The notes under the pieces are model-generated. The model saw only the letters and a list, made by a program, of their open reading frames with translations. It was not told where the DNA came from and did no database searches. Below are positions 29,928 through 40,431 of a stretch of DNA of 64,000 nucleotides, piece after piece. Positions within the stretch are counted from its first letter, which is position 1. Every line of letters begins with the position of its first letter. Source of the stretch: an uncultured Mediterranea sp. (GTDB lineage Bacteria > Bacteroidota > Bacteroidia > Bacteroidales > Bacteroidaceae); assembly GCA_945641355.1 (NCBI GenBank), contig CALZEQ010000001.1:157363-221362 (forward strand), given 5' to 3'. A program made the position numbers and the translations under genes.

Positions 29928-31085
29928 ATGAAAGCAAAATTATTGTTCGCTGCTGCTTTGTTGGCTGGCGCTTCTGTGGCTGTAAACGCACAGGAAGCAA
30001 AGAACAAATATTATACAGAGAAGGCTTCTGACAACATCTTCATCGGCGTGGGTGTAGGTGGTATGTCTGTATTGAACGGTGGTATGAATACACCGACAAT
30101 GAATGTCAATCTGCAGATTGGTAAGTTGATTACTCCTACTTGGGGCGTTCGTGGTGTCATCAGTGGCTTGTGGCAGAGTCTGGATGATCAGGACAATGGC
30201 TACTTTGTTGAAGGTCAGTCTGAATATCATAAGTATTGCAAGCAGTTCGGTGAAATCAACTTGGATGCAATGCTGAATTTGACTACTTTGTTCGGTGGAT
30301 ACAATCCGGATCGCGTAGTAGACTTCTATCTGTTTGGAGGTCCTACAATGAACCTCTCCTCTGTTGGAACTCAGTTCACGGGTGAGTCTACTGCCAATTC
30401 TTATGTAGTGGAGGAAAACGATGACTTGAAGGCTCGTTTCGGAGCCACTGTAGGTCTGGGCTTGGGCTTCAATCTGAACAAACGTCTCGCTTTGAACGTA
30501 GAAGGTCGTCTGGGTGTGACTCCTTCTATTTTTGGTGATGTCAGCGATTGTCGCAAAGCTGAGGCCACAGCTCGTGTAAACGTAGGTCTGGCTTATACAT
30601 TCGGTGGCAAGAAGTTCGTTCGTGCTTCTAACATAGATGAAGATGCTATCAATGCTGAAATCAACCGTTACAGAAGCGAGCTGGCTAAAGCACAGGCTGA
30701 TTTGGCAGATTGCCGCAATTCATTGGCTAACAGAAAGCCGGAAGTGAAGGAAGTGACGAAGGAAATTGAAAGTGCAGGTCCGTTGGCTGTATTCTTCCGC
30801 ATCGGTAGTGCCCGTTTGGACGACTATGGCAAGGTTAACATCCAGTTGATTGCCAAGAAGATGAAGGCGAACTCTGACAAGAAGTACAAAGTGGCCGGTT
30901 ATTGCGACAAGGCTACTGGTAGCGCTTCATTCAACCAGAAGCTTTCTGAAAAACGTGCTCAGGTAGTTTACGATGCTTTGATTGCTGAAGGTGTTGACAA
31001 GAGCCAACTTGAATGCGTAGGCTTCGGTGGTACAGAGAACATGTTCGGCAAGAACTTCCTGAACCGCGTGGTTATTGTAGAATAA
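29928..31085 (+). CDS. OmpA family outer-membrane protein
   Basis: 385 aa; N-term β-barrel, C-term OmpA peptidoglycan-binding fold (VAGYCDKATGSASFNQKLSEKRAQVVYDALIAEGVDKSQL). Confidence 0.92.
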   Translation: MKAKLLFAAALLAGASVAVNAQEAKNKYYTEKASDNIFIGVGVGGMSVLNGGMNTPTMNVNLQIGKLITPTWGVRGVISGLWQSLDDQDNGYFVEGQSEYHKYCKQFGEINLDAMLNLTTLFGGYNPDRVVDFYLFGGPTMNLSSVGTQFTGESTANSYVVEENDDLKARFGATVGLGLGFNLNKRLALNVEGRLGVTPSIFGDVSDCRKAEATARVNVGLAYTFGGKKFVRASNIDEDAINAEINRYRSELAKAQADLADCRNSLANRKPEVKEVTKEIESAGPLAVFFRIGSARLDDYGKVNIQLIAKKMKANSDKKYKVAGYCDKATGSASFNQKLSEKRAQVVYDALIAEGVDKSQLECVGFGGTENMFGKNFLNRVVIVE

Positions 31086-31114
31086 TAGAGAACTATTTGA
31101 AATAGTTTGATTGG

Positions 31115-31148
31115 GAAGAGGGTGCGTCATAACACCCTCTTCTTTTTT
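31115..31148 (+). terminator. Rho-independent terminator after OmpA-family gene
   Basis: GAAGAGGGTG-CGTCATAA-CACCCTCTTC-TTTTTT. Confidence 0.92.
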
Positions 31149-31162
31149 CCCGATGAATCTTT

Positions 31163-31909
31163 ATGCGAAATAAGCAACTTCTGATAGCCATCTTTTGTCT
31201 GGTCTCGTCGTATGCAGGGTATGCACAGCTGACTTATGGTACGACCGGCTTGCTTCATGCACCTTCTGCTGAGATGCAGCGTGACAAGACTGTGCTGATA
31301 GGTGGCAATTTTCTGCATAAAGAACTTACTCCTCCTACATGGTATTATAACACTTATAACTATTACCTCAATGTTACCATCCTTCCGTGGATGGAAGTCG
31401 CATATACTTGTACGCTATTCAAGGCGGAGGCTTTGGGCTTGGGTCCCTATGGCTATTCTGGCTTTACCAATCAGGATCGATACTTTTCGCTTCGTCTCCG
31501 TCTTTTAAAGGAAGGCCAGTTCTGGAGGTATATGCCCGCAGTGGTGGTTGGAACGTCAGACCCCTTTACATCCAGCAATACACAGGTGGCACCTACTGAG
31601 GGTAACGGCTATTTCTGTCGTTTCTTTCTGGCAGCAACCAAACATCTCTCTTTGGGTTCGGAAGAGGTTGGCGTTCATCTCTCATATCTCTATAATAACA
31701 GAACTGAATATAAACTGAACGGTGTTGCTGCGGGTATCACCTACCATCCCTCTTTCCATCCCTCATTGCGCCTGATTGCCGAATATGATTCTAAAGATAT
31801 CTCGTTCGGGGCCACTTATTTATTGCTTAATCATTTGCAATTTCAGATAGAGATGCAGCAGATGCGCTATTTCTCAGGTGGCATCGCCTTTAAAATCCAT
31901 CTTCGATAA
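31163..31909 (+). CDS. YjbH-like protein (N-terminal-half type)
   Basis: 248 aa, signal peptide; YGTTGLLHAPSAEMQRDKTVLIGGNFLHKE. Confidence 0.75.
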   Translation: MRNKQLLIAIFCLVSSYAGYAQLTYGTTGLLHAPSAEMQRDKTVLIGGNFLHKELTPPTWYYNTYNYYLNVTILPWMEVAYTCTLFKAEALGLGPYGYSGFTNQDRYFSLRLRLLKEGQFWRYMPAVVVGTSDPFTSSNTQVAPTEGNGYFCRFFLAATKHLSLGSEEVGVHLSYLYNNRTEYKLNGVAAGITYHPSFHPSLRLIAEYDSKDISFGATYLLLNHLQFQIEMQQMRYFSGGIAFKIHLR

Positions 31910-32000
31910 GCTGAATATCTCATCAAAAGATGTGATTTTCGTTATTATATGTTTATTCATGCCGCTGCAATTCAAATAAATCGTAACTTTGTGACTTGTT

Positions 32001-32417
32001 ATGAGTAGAATAATAGCCATAGACTACGGAAGAAAGCGTACAGGAATTGCGGTAAGTGACACTTTGCAGATGATTGCCAATGGATTGACCACAGTGCCTA
32101 CCCATACGTTGCTCGATTTTCTACTGGGTTACGTGGAACGTGAACCGGTAGAACGTATTTTGGTAGGGCTTCCCAAACAGATGAACAATGAGGCTTCAGA
32201 AAGTATGAAGTATATCGAACCCTTTGTCCGTTCATTGAAGAAAAAGTTGCCTCATATTGCAGTAGAGTATGTGGATGAACGTTTTACCTCAGTCTTGGCT
32301 CATCGCACCATGTTAGAGGCAGGTTTGAAAAAGAAGGCGCGCCAAAACAAGGAACTGGTGGATGAAATCAGTGCTACTATTATCCTACAAACCTATTTGG
32401 AAAGTAATCGTTTATAG
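32001..32417 (+). CDS. ruvX: Holliday junction resolvase RuvX
   Basis: 138 aa; [26 protein letters not shown]. Confidence 0.95.
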   Translation: MSRIIAIDYGRKRTGIAVSDTLQMIANGLTTVPTHTLLDFLLGYVEREPVERILVGLPKQMNNEASESMKYIEPFVRSLKKKLPHIAVEYVDERFTSVLAHRTMLEAGLKKKARQNKELVDEISATIILQTYLESNRL

Positions 32418-32437
32418 TATTAATACAGAATTTGAAG

Positions 32438-32995
32438 ATGATTTTACCGATTTACGTGTACGGGCAACCCGTACTGAGACAAGTGGCAGAGGATATCACT
32501 CCAGATTATCCCAACCTGAAAGAACTGATTCAAGATATGTTTGAGACCATGGATCGCGCTGAAGGTGTGGGGCTGGCAGCTCCGCAGATAGGTCTGCCTA
32601 TCCGTGTCGTTGTAATTGACTTGGACGTGCTGTCCGAAGACATGCCTGAATATAAAGGTTTTCGCAAAACATATATTAATGCCCACATTCTGGAGGTGAC
32701 CGGTGAGGAAGTCTCTATGGAAGAGGGCTGCTTAAGTCTGCCAGGCATTCATGAGTCAGTGAAGAGAGGAAATAAAATACGAGTGAAGTATTGGGACGAG
32801 GAACTGGTTGAACACGAGGAGGTGGTTGAAGGCTATTTGGCACGTGTGATGCAGCACGAGTTCGACCATCTGGAAGGTAAGATGTTTATCGACCATCTTT
32901 CTGCGTTGCGAAAGCAGATGATCAAGGGCAAGCTGAATGCAATGCTTAAGGGGAAAGCTCATTGCAATTATAAGGTGAAAACCGTAAGGAAATAG
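32438..32995 (+). CDS. def: Peptide deformylase
   Basis: [34 protein letters not shown] at 32432 or 32438. Confidence 0.97.
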   Translation: MILPIYVYGQPVLRQVAEDITPDYPNLKELIQDMFETMDRAEGVGLAAPQIGLPIRVVVIDLDVLSEDMPEYKGFRKTYINAHILEVTGEEVSMEEGCLSLPGIHESVKRGNKIRVKYWDEELVEHEEVVEGYLARVMQHEFDHLEGKMFIDHLSALRKQMIKGKLNAMLKGKAHCNYKVKTVRK

Positions 32996-33022
32996 TTTCT
33001 AATCAGATAACATAAAGGACGG

Positions 33023-35071
33023 ATGCGTAAGTTTTTATGGATAACGCTCTTGCTTCTGCCGGCATGCCTGCACGCACAGATTAATACGGAACGGGTGATG
33101 ACTATTGCCCGAAATGCCTTGTATTTTGAGGATTACGTGTTGTCCATTCAGTATTTTAACCAGGTCATCAGTGCCAAACCCTACTTGTTTGAACCTTATT
33201 TTTATCGTGGATTGGCAAAAATCAATCTGGATGACTTTCAGGGAGCTGAGGCGGATTGCGATGAAGCCATCCAGCGCAATCCGTTTGTAGTGGGCGCATA
33301 TCAGATAAGAGGGCTGGCCCGTATCAGACAGAATAAGTTTGACGATGCCATTTCCGATTATCGTACGGCATTGAAGTACGATCCTGAAAATGTGGTTTTG
33401 TGGCATAATCTCTCGTTGTGCCACATTCAGAAAGAGGACTATGTTGCAGCCAAGGATGATTTGGGCAAGTTGCTGGATATAGCTCCTCGTTATACTCGTG
33501 CCTATTTGATGCGCGGCGAGGTGTCGTTGAAGCAGAAGGATACCTTGCAGGCTATGACAGACTTTGACAAGGCAATCCAAATGGACCGATATGAGCCTGA
33601 TGGCTGGGCGGCCCGTTCTATTGTAAGGATTCAACAAGGTAAATACAAGGAGGCGGAGGCCGATCTCGATCAGGCCATTCATTTGAGTGCTCGCAATGCC
33701 GGCAATTACATCAATCGTGCATTGGCCCGTTTCCACCAGAACAATCTGAGGGGAGCGATGAGCGATTATGACCTGGCATTGAGTATAGATCCGCATAATT
33801 TTCTGGGTCACTACAACCGTGGATTGCTTCGCGCACAAGTCGGAGATGACAATAGGGCCATCGAAGATTTTGATTTCGTATTGTCTATGGAACCGGATAA
33901 CATGATGGCTACTTTCAATCGTGGTTTGTTACGGGCTCAGACCGGAGACTATAAGGGGGCTATCAATGATTATTCCCGTGTCATTGAGGAGTACCCGAAC
34001 TTTCTTGCGGGATATCATTATCGGGCAGAGGCCCGTAAGAAAACCGGCGACCGTAAGGGAGCTGAACAGGATGAGATTAAAATTCTGAAGATGCAGTTGG
34101 ACAAACAGAATGCCCTATTGGGTGGTAATGCCGACAAAAAACGTGATGATGAATCGCAGTCGGATACGGCCGATACCAGTGGCAAGACACGCAAGAAATC
34201 GGACAAGAATATGGAAAATTATCGGAAAATTGTGATTGCCGATGATTCAGATGCCGATAAACGGTACACCAGCGATTATCGGGGGCGTGTGCAGGACCGC
34301 AACGTCTCTGTCAAGTTAGAGCCGATGTTTGCATTGACCTATTATGAAAAGATGAGCGACGTGAAGAGAATCGTTCATTACCATAAGTTCATTGATGAAC
34401 TGAACCAGACTAAGATGTTTCCTAAGCTGCTGAAAATTACTAATATGGAAGCTCCGCTGACCGAGGAACAGGTTCGGTTCCATTTCGCGTTGATTGACAC
34501 GCATACATCAGACATCGTTTCGGATGCTCACGATGGAAAGAAACGTTTCCTACGTGCATTGGATTTTTATTTGGTGCAGGATTTCGACAGTGCTGTTGAC
34601 GATTTGACCCAATCCATACTTTTGGATGATGCCTTTTTCCCGGCTTACTTCATGCGTGCGTTGATACGCTACAAACAGCTGGAATATAAGAAGGCGGAAG
34701 CCGGACTGGATGGAGAGGTTGCCTCGTCACGTGCTGACGGGCGACAGACTGCCGATGTGAAAGCCATAGATTATGAGGTCGTGCGAGCAGATCTCGATCA
34801 GGTCGTGCGCTTGGCTCCTGATTTCGTATATGGGTATTACAACCGGGCCAACTTGCTTTCCATGCTGAAAGACTATCGGGCTGCTTTGTCCGATTACGAT
34901 AAGGCCCTCTCGCTGAATCCAGATTTGGCAGAAGCGTACTACAATCGTGGATTGACCCATATCTTTTTAGGAAACAACAAACAAGGAATCTCAGATTTGA
35001 GTAAGGCCGGTGAACTGGGAATCGTTTCGGCCTATAATGTCATTAAAAGATTTACGGCTGTAGGAGATTAA
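33023..35071 (+). CDS. Tetratricopeptide repeat protein
   Basis: 682 aa, signal peptide, numerous TPR units (e.g. YYNRANLLSMLKDYRAALSDYDKALSLNPDLAEAYYNRG). Confidence 0.93.
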   Translation: MRKFLWITLLLLPACLHAQINTERVMTIARNALYFEDYVLSIQYFNQVISAKPYLFEPYFYRGLAKINLDDFQGAEADCDEAIQRNPFVVGAYQIRGLARIRQNKFDDAISDYRTALKYDPENVVLWHNLSLCHIQKEDYVAAKDDLGKLLDIAPRYTRAYLMRGEVSLKQKDTLQAMTDFDKAIQMDRYEPDGWAARSIVRIQQGKYKEAEADLDQAIHLSARNAGNYINRALARFHQNNLRGAMSDYDLALSIDPHNFLGHYNRGLLRAQVGDDNRAIEDFDFVLSMEPDNMMATFNRGLLRAQTGDYKGAINDYSRVIEEYPNFLAGYHYRAEARKKTGDRKGAEQDEIKILKMQLDKQNALLGGNADKKRDDESQSDTADTSGKTRKKSDKNMENYRKIVIADDSDADKRYTSDYRGRVQDRNVSVKLEPMFALTYYEKMSDVKRIVHYHKFIDELNQTKMFPKLLKITNMEAPLTEEQVRFHFALIDTHTSDIVSDAHDGKKRFLRALDFYLVQDFDSAVDDLTQSILLDDAFFPAYFMRALIRYKQLEYKKAEAGLDGEVASSRADGRQTADVKAIDYEVVRADLDQVVRLAPDFVYGYYNRANLLSMLKDYRAALSDYDKALSLNPDLAEAYYNRGLTHIFLGNNKQGISDLSKAGELGIVSAYNVIKRFTAVGD

Positions 35072-35170
35072 TTATCAAAAAGAAATAGCTAATTTTGCGA
35101 TTTGAAAACAGAATGATGGAGTCAATATCCATCTTCTTGGGTGTAGAATAGAAATAATATACATATCATT

Positions 35171-37111
35171 ATGATTAAAATAACATTTCCAGATGGCTCC
35201 GTTCGTGAGTACAACGAAGGAGTAACAGGTCTGCAGATTGCAGAGAGCATCAGCTCACGTCTGGCACAGGAGGTGCTGGCATGCGGTGTAAACGGAGAAA
35301 CGGTAGAGTTGGGACGTCCTATTATGCAGGATTCCGATTTTGTGCTCTATAAGTGGGAAGACGAACAAGGCAAACACGCCTTTTGGCACACCAGTGCCCA
35401 CTTGCTTGCCGAGGCTTTGCAAGAGCTCTATCCCGGTATCCAATTCGGTATCGGTCCTGCGATTGAAAACGGTTTCTATTATGACGTAGATCCGGGTGAA
35501 ACTCCTATCAAGGAATCTGATTTGCCTGCTATTGAGAAGAAAATGGCCGAACTGGTGGCTAAGAAGGAGGCAGTGGTTCGGGCCGATATTGCCAAGGCTG
35601 ATGCGTTGACGATGTTCGGCAATCGCGGTGAAACCTATAAATGCGAATTGATTTCAGAACTGGAAGACGGACATATCACAACCTATACGCAGGGCGCATT
35701 CACCGATCTTTGTCGTGGTCCGCACTTGATGACGACAGCTCCTATCAAGGCTATCAAATTGACGTCGGTAGCCGGTGCTTATTGGCGTGGACGCGAAGAC
35801 CGCAAGATGATGACCCGTATCTATGGTATTACCTTCCCGAAGAAGAAGATGCTCGATGAGTATCTGGTGCTGCTGGAGGAGGCCAAGAAACGCGATCACC
35901 GCAAGATCGGTAAGGAGATGGATCTTTTCATGTTCTCTGATACCGTAGGCAAAGGTCTGCCTATGTGGTTGCCGAAGGGAGCGGCCTTACGTCTGCGCCT
36001 GCAGGAGTTCCTCCGCCGCATCCAGGCCCGTTACGATTATCAGGAGGTCATCACTCCGCCCATTGGCAACAAACTTCTTTATATTACCTCCGGTCACTAT
36101 GCCAAGTATGGAAAGGATTCTTTCCAACCTATACATACTCCAGAGGAGGGCGAAGAGTACTTCCTGAAACCGATGAACTGTCCGCACCACTGTATGATAT
36201 ACAAAAACTCGCCTCGCTCCTACAAGGATCTTCCTTTGCGCTTGGCCGAGTTCGGAACGGTATGCCGTTACGAACAGAGCGGTGAATTGCACGGACTGAC
36301 TCGTGTACGTAGCTTTACACAAGACGATGCCCACATCTATTGTCGTCCAGACCAGGTAAAAGACGAGTTCCTTCGTGTGATGGATATCATTTCCATTGTG
36401 TTCCAGTCGATGAACTTCACGAATTTTGAGGCACAGATTTCTCTGCGTGACAAGGAAAACCGTGAGAAGTATATTGGAAGTGACGAGAATTGGGAGCGTG
36501 CCGAACAAGCCATTATTGAAGCTTGTGAGGAGAAAGGCCTGAAAGCCAAAGTAGAATATGGCGAAGCTGCTTTCTACGGTCCTAAGCTGGACTTCATGGT
36601 GAAGGATGCTATCGGTCGCCGTTGGCAGTTGGGTACCATTCAGGTAGACTATAATCTGCCCGAACGTTTCCAGTTGGAGTATACCGGTGCCGACAATCAA
36701 AAGCATCGTCCGGTCATGATTCATCGCGCTCCTTTCGGTTCAATGGAACGCTTCGTGGCTGTCCTGATTGAGCATACAGCCGGCAAGTTCCCCTTGTGGC
36801 TGGCCCCCGATCAAATCGCCATCCTGCCTATCAGCGAGAAGTTCAATGACTATGCCCGTGAAGTGCAGCAATATCTGAAACGTTTCGACCTCCGTGCTGT
36901 CATTGACGAACGCAACGAGAAAATCGGACGCAAGATTCGTGACAACGAAATGAAGCGTATCCCCTATATGCTTGTAGTCGGTGAGAAAGAGGCCGAAAAC
37001 AAGGAAGTTGCTGTCCGTAAGCAAGGTGAAGGCGATATGGGAACCATGAAATTTGAAGATTTCGCTAAAAAAATGAGCGAAGAAGTTCAAAATATGATAA
37101 ATAAATGGTAA
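35171..37111 (+). CDS. thrS: Threonine--tRNA ligase
   Basis: 646 aa; TGS domain, [21 protein letters not shown], class II motifs. Confidence 0.98.
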   Translation: MIKITFPDGSVREYNEGVTGLQIAESISSRLAQEVLACGVNGETVELGRPIMQDSDFVLYKWEDEQGKHAFWHTSAHLLAEALQELYPGIQFGIGPAIENGFYYDVDPGETPIKESDLPAIEKKMAELVAKKEAVVRADIAKADALTMFGNRGETYKCELISELEDGHITTYTQGAFTDLCRGPHLMTTAPIKAIKLTSVAGAYWRGREDRKMMTRIYGITFPKKKMLDEYLVLLEEAKKRDHRKIGKEMDLFMFSDTVGKGLPMWLPKGAALRLRLQEFLRRIQARYDYQEVITPPIGNKLLYITSGHYAKYGKDSFQPIHTPEEGEEYFLKPMNCPHHCMIYKNSPRSYKDLPLRLAEFGTVCRYEQSGELHGLTRVRSFTQDDAHIYCRPDQVKDEFLRVMDIISIVFQSMNFTNFEAQISLRDKENREKYIGSDENWERAEQAIIEACEEKGLKAKVEYGEAAFYGPKLDFMVKDAIGRRWQLGTIQVDYNLPERFQLEYTGADNQKHRPVMIHRAPFGSMERFVAVLIEHTAGKFPLWLAPDQIAILPISEKFNDYAREVQQYLKRFDLRAVIDERNEKIGRKIRDNEMKRIPYMLVVGEKEAENKEVAVRKQGEGDMGTMKFEDFAKKMSEEVQNMINKW

Positions 37112-37213
37112 CTTTGCGCCCAATTAAAAACGTAACGGCTTTTGCAACGTCAGTTTAGTTGATAAAACAATTTAGTTATAAAGTAAGAAACAAACCGGAA
37201 GTAAAGTTATTTA

Positions 37214-37819
37214 ATGAAGAATGACAGCTTAAAAGGGCAACATCGGATTAATGGACAAATCCGTGCCAAAGAAGTCCGCATTGTGGGCGATGATGTAGAA
37301 TCCAAAGTGTATCCGATAGCTCAGGCTTTAAGACTGGCTGAGGAGCATGAGGCCGATCTCGTGGAAATTTCTCCAAATGCACAACCTCCTGTTTGTCGTA
37401 TTATTGAGTATTCTAAGTTCCTGTATCAATTGAAGAAACGTCAAAAGGAACAAAAGGCCAAGCAAGTAAAGGTCAATGTCAAGGAGATACGTTTCGGTCC
37501 TCAGACAGACGATCATGACTACAACTTCAAGTTGAAGCATGCCAAAGGCTTTTTGGAAGATGGCGACAAGGTGAAGGCTTACGTCTTTTTTAAGGGACGC
37601 TCCATTTTATTCAAGGAACAGGGCGAAGTTCTGTTGCTCCGTTTTGCCAATGATTTGGAAGATTATGCCAAGGTAGATCAGATGCCGATATTGGAGGGTA
37701 AGAGAATGACCATCCAACTCTCTCCGAAGAAGGGGGTAGCTGCCAAGAAAACAGCAGCTCCCAAGGTAGTAGAGGCAAAAGCAGAAGATGCTGCAGGCGA
37801 TTTATCAGAAAACAAATGA
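37214..37819 (+). CDS. infC: Translation initiation factor IF-3
   Basis: 201 aa; [40 protein letters not shown]. Confidence 0.97.
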   Translation: MKNDSLKGQHRINGQIRAKEVRIVGDDVESKVYPIAQALRLAEEHEADLVEISPNAQPPVCRIIEYSKFLYQLKKRQKEQKAKQVKVNVKEIRFGPQTDDHDYNFKLKHAKGFLEDGDKVKAYVFFKGRSILFKEQGEVLLLRFANDLEDYAKVDQMPILEGKRMTIQLSPKKGVAAKKTAAPKVVEAKAEDAAGDLSENK

Positions 37820-37876
37820 GTAACGCCAAGGTATAGTGCGTTGCCATATAATAATAATTAAAAATTAATTAATAAG

Positions 37877-38074
37877 ATGCCAAAGATCAAGACTAACTCC
37901 GGTTCTAAAAAAAGATTCACTCTTACCGGAACGGGTAAAATCAAAAGAAAGCACGCTTTTCATAGTCACATTCTGACTAAGAAGACGAAGAAGCAGAAGA
38001 GAAACTTGTGTTATTCTACCATTGTGGATAGAACCAACGTAAGTCAGGTGAAAGAACTTCTCGCCATGAAATAA
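37877..38074 (+). CDS. rpmI: 50S ribosomal protein L35
   Basis: 65 aa; [44 protein letters not shown]. Confidence 0.98.
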   Translation: MPKIKTNSGSKKRFTLTGTGKIKRKHAFHSHILTKKTKKQKRNLCYSTIVDRTNVSQVKELLAMK

Positions 38075-38174
38075 AAGTAGAAGCGTACGAATTTAAGTTA
38101 TTAACCGAATGCATTAGCTGTAATAAGTCCGTTGTGAGAAGCACCGGCGCTAACATTCAAAAACAAGTAAAACT

Positions 38175-38525
38175 ATGCCAAGATCAGTAAATCATGTTGC
38201 TTCAAGAGCAAGAAGAAAGAAAATTTTGAAATTAACCAGAGGTTACTTTGGTGCAAGAAAGAATGTTTGGACCGTAGCCAAGAATACTTGGGAGAAGGGT
38301 CTGACCTATGCTTTCCGCGACCGTAAGAATAAGAAGAGAAACTTCCGTGCATTGTGGATTCAGCGTATCAATGCTGCCGCTCGCCTTGAAGGTCTCTCTT
38401 ACTCAAAGCTGATGGGTGCTTTGCACAAAGCCGGTATTGAAATCAACCGTAAGGTGTTGGCCGACTTGGCAATGAATCACCCCGAAGCATTCAAGGCTAT
38501 TGTTGCGAAGGCAAAGGCTGCATAA
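38175..38525 (+). CDS. rplT: 50S ribosomal protein L20
   Basis: 116 aa; [37 protein letters not shown]. Confidence 0.98.
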   Translation: MPRSVNHVASRARRKKILKLTRGYFGARKNVWTVAKNTWEKGLTYAFRDRKNKKRNFRALWIQRINAAARLEGLSYSKLMGALHKAGIEINRKVLADLAMNHPEAFKAIVAKAKAA

Positions 38526-38542
38526 GATGCTTTATCAGATAT

Positions 38543-38580
38543 GCAAAACGCCGTTCATCTAAGATGGACGGCGTTTTTGC
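38543..38580 (+). terminator. Rho-independent terminator after rplT
   Basis: GCAAAACGCCGTTCATCT/AGATGGACGGCGTTTTTGC. Confidence 0.92.
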
Positions 38581-38708
38581 GTTAGTATAAAGTGCTCTTT
38601 AACCGGATGGAAGAAAGATATCCAGTTATGCTTACGCATGTTCCCAGCCCTTAGAGCTTATGTTTTCTAATCTAAACACATACGTTTGTCGAGCGTATTG
38701 TAGCCTAA

Positions 38709-38753
38709 AATGGTCGTTTCATGGCTTGAAACGATTATATCATGACATGATAT
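38709..38753. repeat. Palindromic intergenic repeat (TTTCATGG family), copy 1
   Basis: CGTTTCA/TGAAACG and ATATCATG-A-CATGATAT dyads; 17-nt exact inverted match to 63915-63931. Confidence 0.85.
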
Positions 38754-38840
38754 CACTGTCTTATGCTGCAATACTATGCTTGCTGGATGAAGTAGATGGA
38801 CACACAGGTCAATAGGGTGTTGGATAAGTTTTCTGTCTTA

Positions 38841-40295
38841 TTATTGCTTTGGGGTGGAGAGACGGTACTCCTCGTCAATACGGATACCTGCAGGTGCCAA
38901 GTGACGAGGATAGTCTATCTCGGTTGTAGTGTCTACGTAGCGGCGCATTTCGGTCAATTCAGTTCCAGCCACTTCATGGCATACCTTCCAAAACTCTTCT
39001 TCTGTAAAACCACGGCCTTTCTCCTTATAGTAGCTGTAGTATAGCAGGCGCATGACATCATCCAGACTCTTCCGGTTATCAGTCAGCCGACGTATTTCGA
39101 TGTCCATCAGCAGGGCTACGATGGGGCCTTTGAAGTAATAGTTGATGCAAACGTCATCTTCATTCTCGTTGTCGGTAAGAAAGTTGAGCCAGATGTCGTA
39201 GCTGCTTTGGCGAAGACTCATGTGCTTGTGCCCCTCTTGGGTCTCCACTCGTCGGATGAATCCGCTCATTTTGTCTAATACCTCCTCATCGGAAGCCAGT
39301 CCTGCCCGTCGGACTAATTCGGTTTCGAAATGCATGTTGATGCCTTCGGATACCCATAACATGGCTGTGAATACCTCGCGATCGTAGTCGAATGGACCCA
39401 GTTCGATAGGGCGGATGCGCTTTACATTATACAGGTGGAAATACTCGTGGGCAATGAAGTAGAGGAAACGCAGGTAATGGCTTCTCGACTGGAACCGAAA
39501 GGAACCATCGGTGAAACTGGCCTGTGAGTTGGCGTGTTCCAGTCCGCCTTGCCCTTGTCCTAACAGCAGGAAGCAGTAGCGTGAGTAGGGAACCTCGCCC
39601 ATCAGTTTGGTGGCTTCAGCAACAATTTTCCGGATATCGTCAAAGAAGGTGGTCTCTTCGATTCCGTCAGGTGTCTCGATGGCAAACTCATATTCATGTC
39701 CTTCCCATAGCTTCTTTACTACCAGATGGTTGCCGATGAGGAAGGGGCAATCGTATAGTTCGTCCGCATCCTTTGCCCGATAAGTGAATGGACTTCCGGT
39801 GACTGCTTCCATGCCTGTGGATATATGCGCCCATCCTTCAGCTGGTTGTATGTGGACGGTGATGGGATTCTCTTTCTCTCCATCTATATACATGAAGACT
39901 CCATTGCCAGGCATGAAGGCCCTTTCTGGGTCAACCTTGGCTTCACAAACATCCTGTTTATGAGCATAGACTCGATACGTTACAATGACCTTCCGCTGCT
40001 TCCCATTTCGAACCAACCATCCAGATTTGCCTTGTTTCTCCCATTGTATAGGTTGGCCATCTGTATCTGTGACGGCAAAATCGGCCAGATTCCGTGGATA
40101 ATCCTTTATTTGGTAATAGCCGGGTGCCCATACAGGCATTTTCAGAAGTGTTTGCTCGCATTTCAGGTCGTTGAGGGTCAGGTTGACATGGATGTAATGG
40201 CTCTCGGGGGCGAAAGAAATGTGATAAGCCAGTTCGGATGCATAACTGCTGATACTTAACCAACAGATGATGAGGAAAGCAAATAGTTTGTTCAT
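38841..40295 (-). CDS. M61 family metallopeptidase
   Basis: 484 aa; HEYFHLYNVKRIRP zinc motif. Confidence 0.9.
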   Translation of the reverse strand: MNKLFAFLIICWLSISSYASELAYHISFAPESHYIHVNLTLNDLKCEQTLLKMPVWAPGYYQIKDYPRNLADFAVTDTDGQPIQWEKQGKSGWLVRNGKQRKVIVTYRVYAHKQDVCEAKVDPERAFMPGNGVFMYIDGEKENPITVHIQPAEGWAHISTGMEAVTGSPFTYRAKDADELYDCPFLIGNHLVVKKLWEGHEYEFAIETPDGIEETTFFDDIRKIVAEATKLMGEVPYSRYCFLLLGQGQGGLEHANSQASFTDGSFRFQSRSHYLRFLYFIAHEYFHLYNVKRIRPIELGPFDYDREVFTAMLWVSEGINMHFETELVRRAGLASDEEVLDKMSGFIRRVETQEGHKHMSLRQSSYDIWLNFLTDNENEDDVCINYYFKGPIVALLMDIEIRRLTDNRKSLDDVMRLLYYSYYKEKGRGFTEEEFWKVCHEVAGTELTEMRRYVDTTTEIDYPRHLAPAGIRIDEEYRLSTPKQ

Positions 40296-40339
40296 ATCAG
40301 ATGTATTTGGGAAAGTAGGGAGTGTGTGGCATAAATAAA

Positions 40340-40406
40340 GAGAGACACGATATTACGGTCGTAAAGGAGATTCATCCTTGTCAGCAGCTGCGATATCGTG
40401 TCTCTC
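40340..40406. repeat. Long-loop hairpin, 14-bp stem (GAGAGACACGATAT/ATATCGTGTCTCTC)
   Basis: Arms 40340-40353 and 40393-40406, 39-nt loop with inner AAGGA/TCCTT. Confidence 0.85.
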
Positions 40407-40431
40407 ATCAAATCTCTTCATGAGAGAACTC

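Noticed and set aside
37108-37115. TAACTTTG overlapping the thrS stop as a promoter for infC-rpmI-rplT
   Set aside because: Good -7 match but no convincing -33 element at the right spacing
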